From the NCBI GenBank assembly GCA_002633025.1, contig NMRB01000460.1:71480-135479 (forward strand): a stretch of 64,000 nt of DNA, given 5' to 3'. The translations under genes and the position numbers were made by a program. Under the pieces are notes generated by a model that saw nothing but the letters and a program-made list of their open reading frames with translations, had not been told where the DNA came from and did not search any database. Below, piece after piece: positions 62,400-64,000 of this stretch (positions are counted from its first letter, which is position 1; each line of letters begins with the position of its first letter). Origin of the DNA: Notospermus geniculatus (Eukaryota > Nemertea > Pilidiophora > Heteronemertea > Lineidae).

Positions 62400-64000
62400 A
62401 AAATTTATTTATTTATTTATTTATTTTACGGGTGCCTTCGTGTCGATGACACATTGTGGCTACCTTACATGAAATAAGTTGCGGAGTGCAGGTGAAGTGT
62501 AAAAATTGCTCCCAAAAGTTTACAAACAAGCACTGATTATGATCGTGTTGACTATCTTCCCAGGATACAAATACATTGAAATGGGTATCTTATTCCCAAG
62601 ACAGATCAAACAAAGAAGGGGCCAGTACCACGCAAGTAATGTTGTACTGCGCAAAAAAAGAGCAGGATTTGTATTTTTAAAGTGGAAGTTAAAACCATAG
62701 ATAAGGTGTTCTAATAAAATATCGTCACTAAATACTGCGAGTTCAAGACCCCTCTGCTGGAAAATCCTCATTAATGAATCATACAGATCTTTGCGTACAT
62801 CAGCATAGTTAGGACAGTAAAAGAAAAAATGAAGATACGATTCAATGTCCTGCATGCAAGAGCACATCGGGGAATCACATAGGTTCCTCGAGTAAAGATC
62901 AACATTTAAGGCCGTAAAACCAACTCTAAAACGTGCATGCAGGACATTGAGACGCCTTTCCCCAGTATCAGACCCAAAGATGGGTTTCTTAAAAAAATTT
63001 CTCTTGTAATGGTATTTGAAACTAGAAAGAGATGATGCCTCTTTGATTACTGGTGGAAGAGAATTCCAGAACCGACAAGCAGAGGGTAAAAAAGAGTCTA
63101 AATACCGATTAGTTCTCCCAAAAGGTGGCAGTAAATGGTTGACATCACGTAGAGTATCAAGTCTGTTACGTCTGGTACACCTCTCCATGACGAAGCCCGA
63201 GAAGTTACCAGAAGTGAGGTTATTCACAGCCTTATAGAAAAGTGCAGCTTTCAGAAACTGTGCTCTCTCACTGATCCTTGACCAGCCCAGCTCCTGTAAA
63301 ATCTTATCATAGCTGGTGTATTTCATTCCACCAGAAACGATTAGCCCAGCCTGATATTGAATACTTTCATACCTTTTAGTAAGTGTAGTCTCCCTGGTAT
63401 AGTAAAGTACTATTCCATATTCCATCAATGATCGAATCATGGACAGATACAAGGTATTCAAAGTTGCTCGAGGGAGGGTATACTTGAGCTTTCTAAGAAT
63501 ATTCAGTCGTTTAGTACATTTAGAGCTAATGAAATCAATATGATGACTCCAGTTCATGGTGAAATTCAGAAATATGCCAAGATGCTTATGTACAGACATA
63601 GTTTTGATTATACTACCGAAGAAAGTGAGAAGATCTTTGAGTGAAGCTGGATGTCTCTTACTAGAAAAGGTCATAGCCTCCGTTTTTGTTGCATTAAAAT
63701 CAACCAACCAAAGTAGCCCAATTTTCAATGGCTATAAGATCATTATTCAATTTCCTACATGAGGTGTGCACATCACTGAATACGTCAATTAGGGTTGAGT
63801 CGTCAGCAAACAGGAAGATATCGGACTCTACAACTTCAGTGAGATCATTAATATAAGTGAGAAATAAAATCGGGCCCAATACAGAACCTTGGGGTACACC
63901 AGCCGAAATATTCATATCTATAGAAGAAGCTCCATTTAAAACCACACGTTGTGTACGATCAGATAAATAAGAAGAAAACCAATCGAGCAGATTACCAGTA
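62400..64000 (-). pseudogene. non-LTR (LINE) retrotransposon, 3' half
   Basis: On the minus strand, entering from the right edge: RT motif AGVPQGSVLGPILFLTYIND, catalytic FLFADDSTLI, then a frameshift at about 63720, VDFNATKTE and HLGIFLNFTMNW, the post-RT blocks, FWNSLPPVIKE and a terminal Cys/His element (CSCMQDIESYLHFFFYC). The ORF ends at 62520, and a (TTTA)n run at 62402-62433, i.e. a (TAAA)n tail, marks the 3' end. Apart from the frameshift, which may be decay, it is long and well preserved. The RT fingers and endonuclease lie outside the window. Confidence 0.82.

Overview
The window is nuclear DNA from an animal. Spliced genes with GT-AG introns, thrombospondin type 1 (TSP1) exons, TNF-receptor-type cysteine-rich exons, BEL/Pao and LINE retrotransposons, SINEs, many MITEs and a Polinton (Maverick) all point to a marine invertebrate. 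The repeat mix suggests a deuterostome such as an echinoderm, hemichordate or amphioxus, but the species cannot be fixed from sequence alone. The assembly is a draft: there are two N gaps (14298-14855 and 46849-47755) and nine single-N joins, several with the same sequence on both sides.

Layout. 0-4 kb holds dead transposon pieces: a gag-like scrap, a Mutator-like transposase pseudogene, a hairpin-rich minisatellite and a MITE. 4.08-18.07 kb is a Polinton with long terminal inverted repeats (TIRs). Each TIR carries an outward-facing gene for a cysteine-rich, zinc-ribbon-like protein, and on the inner side each end has inward-facing acidic repeat exons. The core has the capsid C-terminus, adenain-like protease, packaging ATPase and two small structural-type genes on the plus strand, facing a protein-primed family B DNA polymerase on the minus strand. 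No integrase is visible. About 1.3 kb of the core is present twice around a single N.

18.9-20.9 kb holds a minus-strand host gene that I read as a small TNF-receptor-type membrane protein. It has two BCMA/TACI-spaced cysteine-rich exons, a transmembrane exon and perhaps a short tail exon, all in phase 1. 21.0-22.9 kb is a large inverted repeat with a helicase-like exon in its loop. 24.5-32.6 kb is repeat-rich: dispersed repeats, inverted repeats, a tandem duplication with nuclear-receptor-like coding, an isolated virus-type ORF and two exons of an unidentified plus-strand gene. 32.6-39.5 kb is a BEL/Pao retrotransposon with both LTRs, whose reverse transcriptase/RNase H part is replaced by LINE sequence. 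40.3-43.0 kb is a DDE-type transposon pseudogene, followed by a LINE tail.

45-49 kb has MITEs, a gap and simple repeats. 50.1-54.0 kb is a plus-strand secreted-protein gene with a signal-peptide exon and five TSP1 modules in phase-1 exons. 54-64 kb holds a SINE with a V-SINE-like core, a weak ORF, TTGGGT-type repeats, dispersed repeats dense in AGGTCA half-sites, a BEL/Pao 5' fragment, more MITEs and hairpin repeats, and a LINE reverse transcriptase running off the right edge.

The clearest host genes are the TNFR-like gene and the TSP1 gene; nearly everything else is mobile DNA. The least familiar items are the genes and exon arrays at the Polinton ends, and the two-module TNFR gene.
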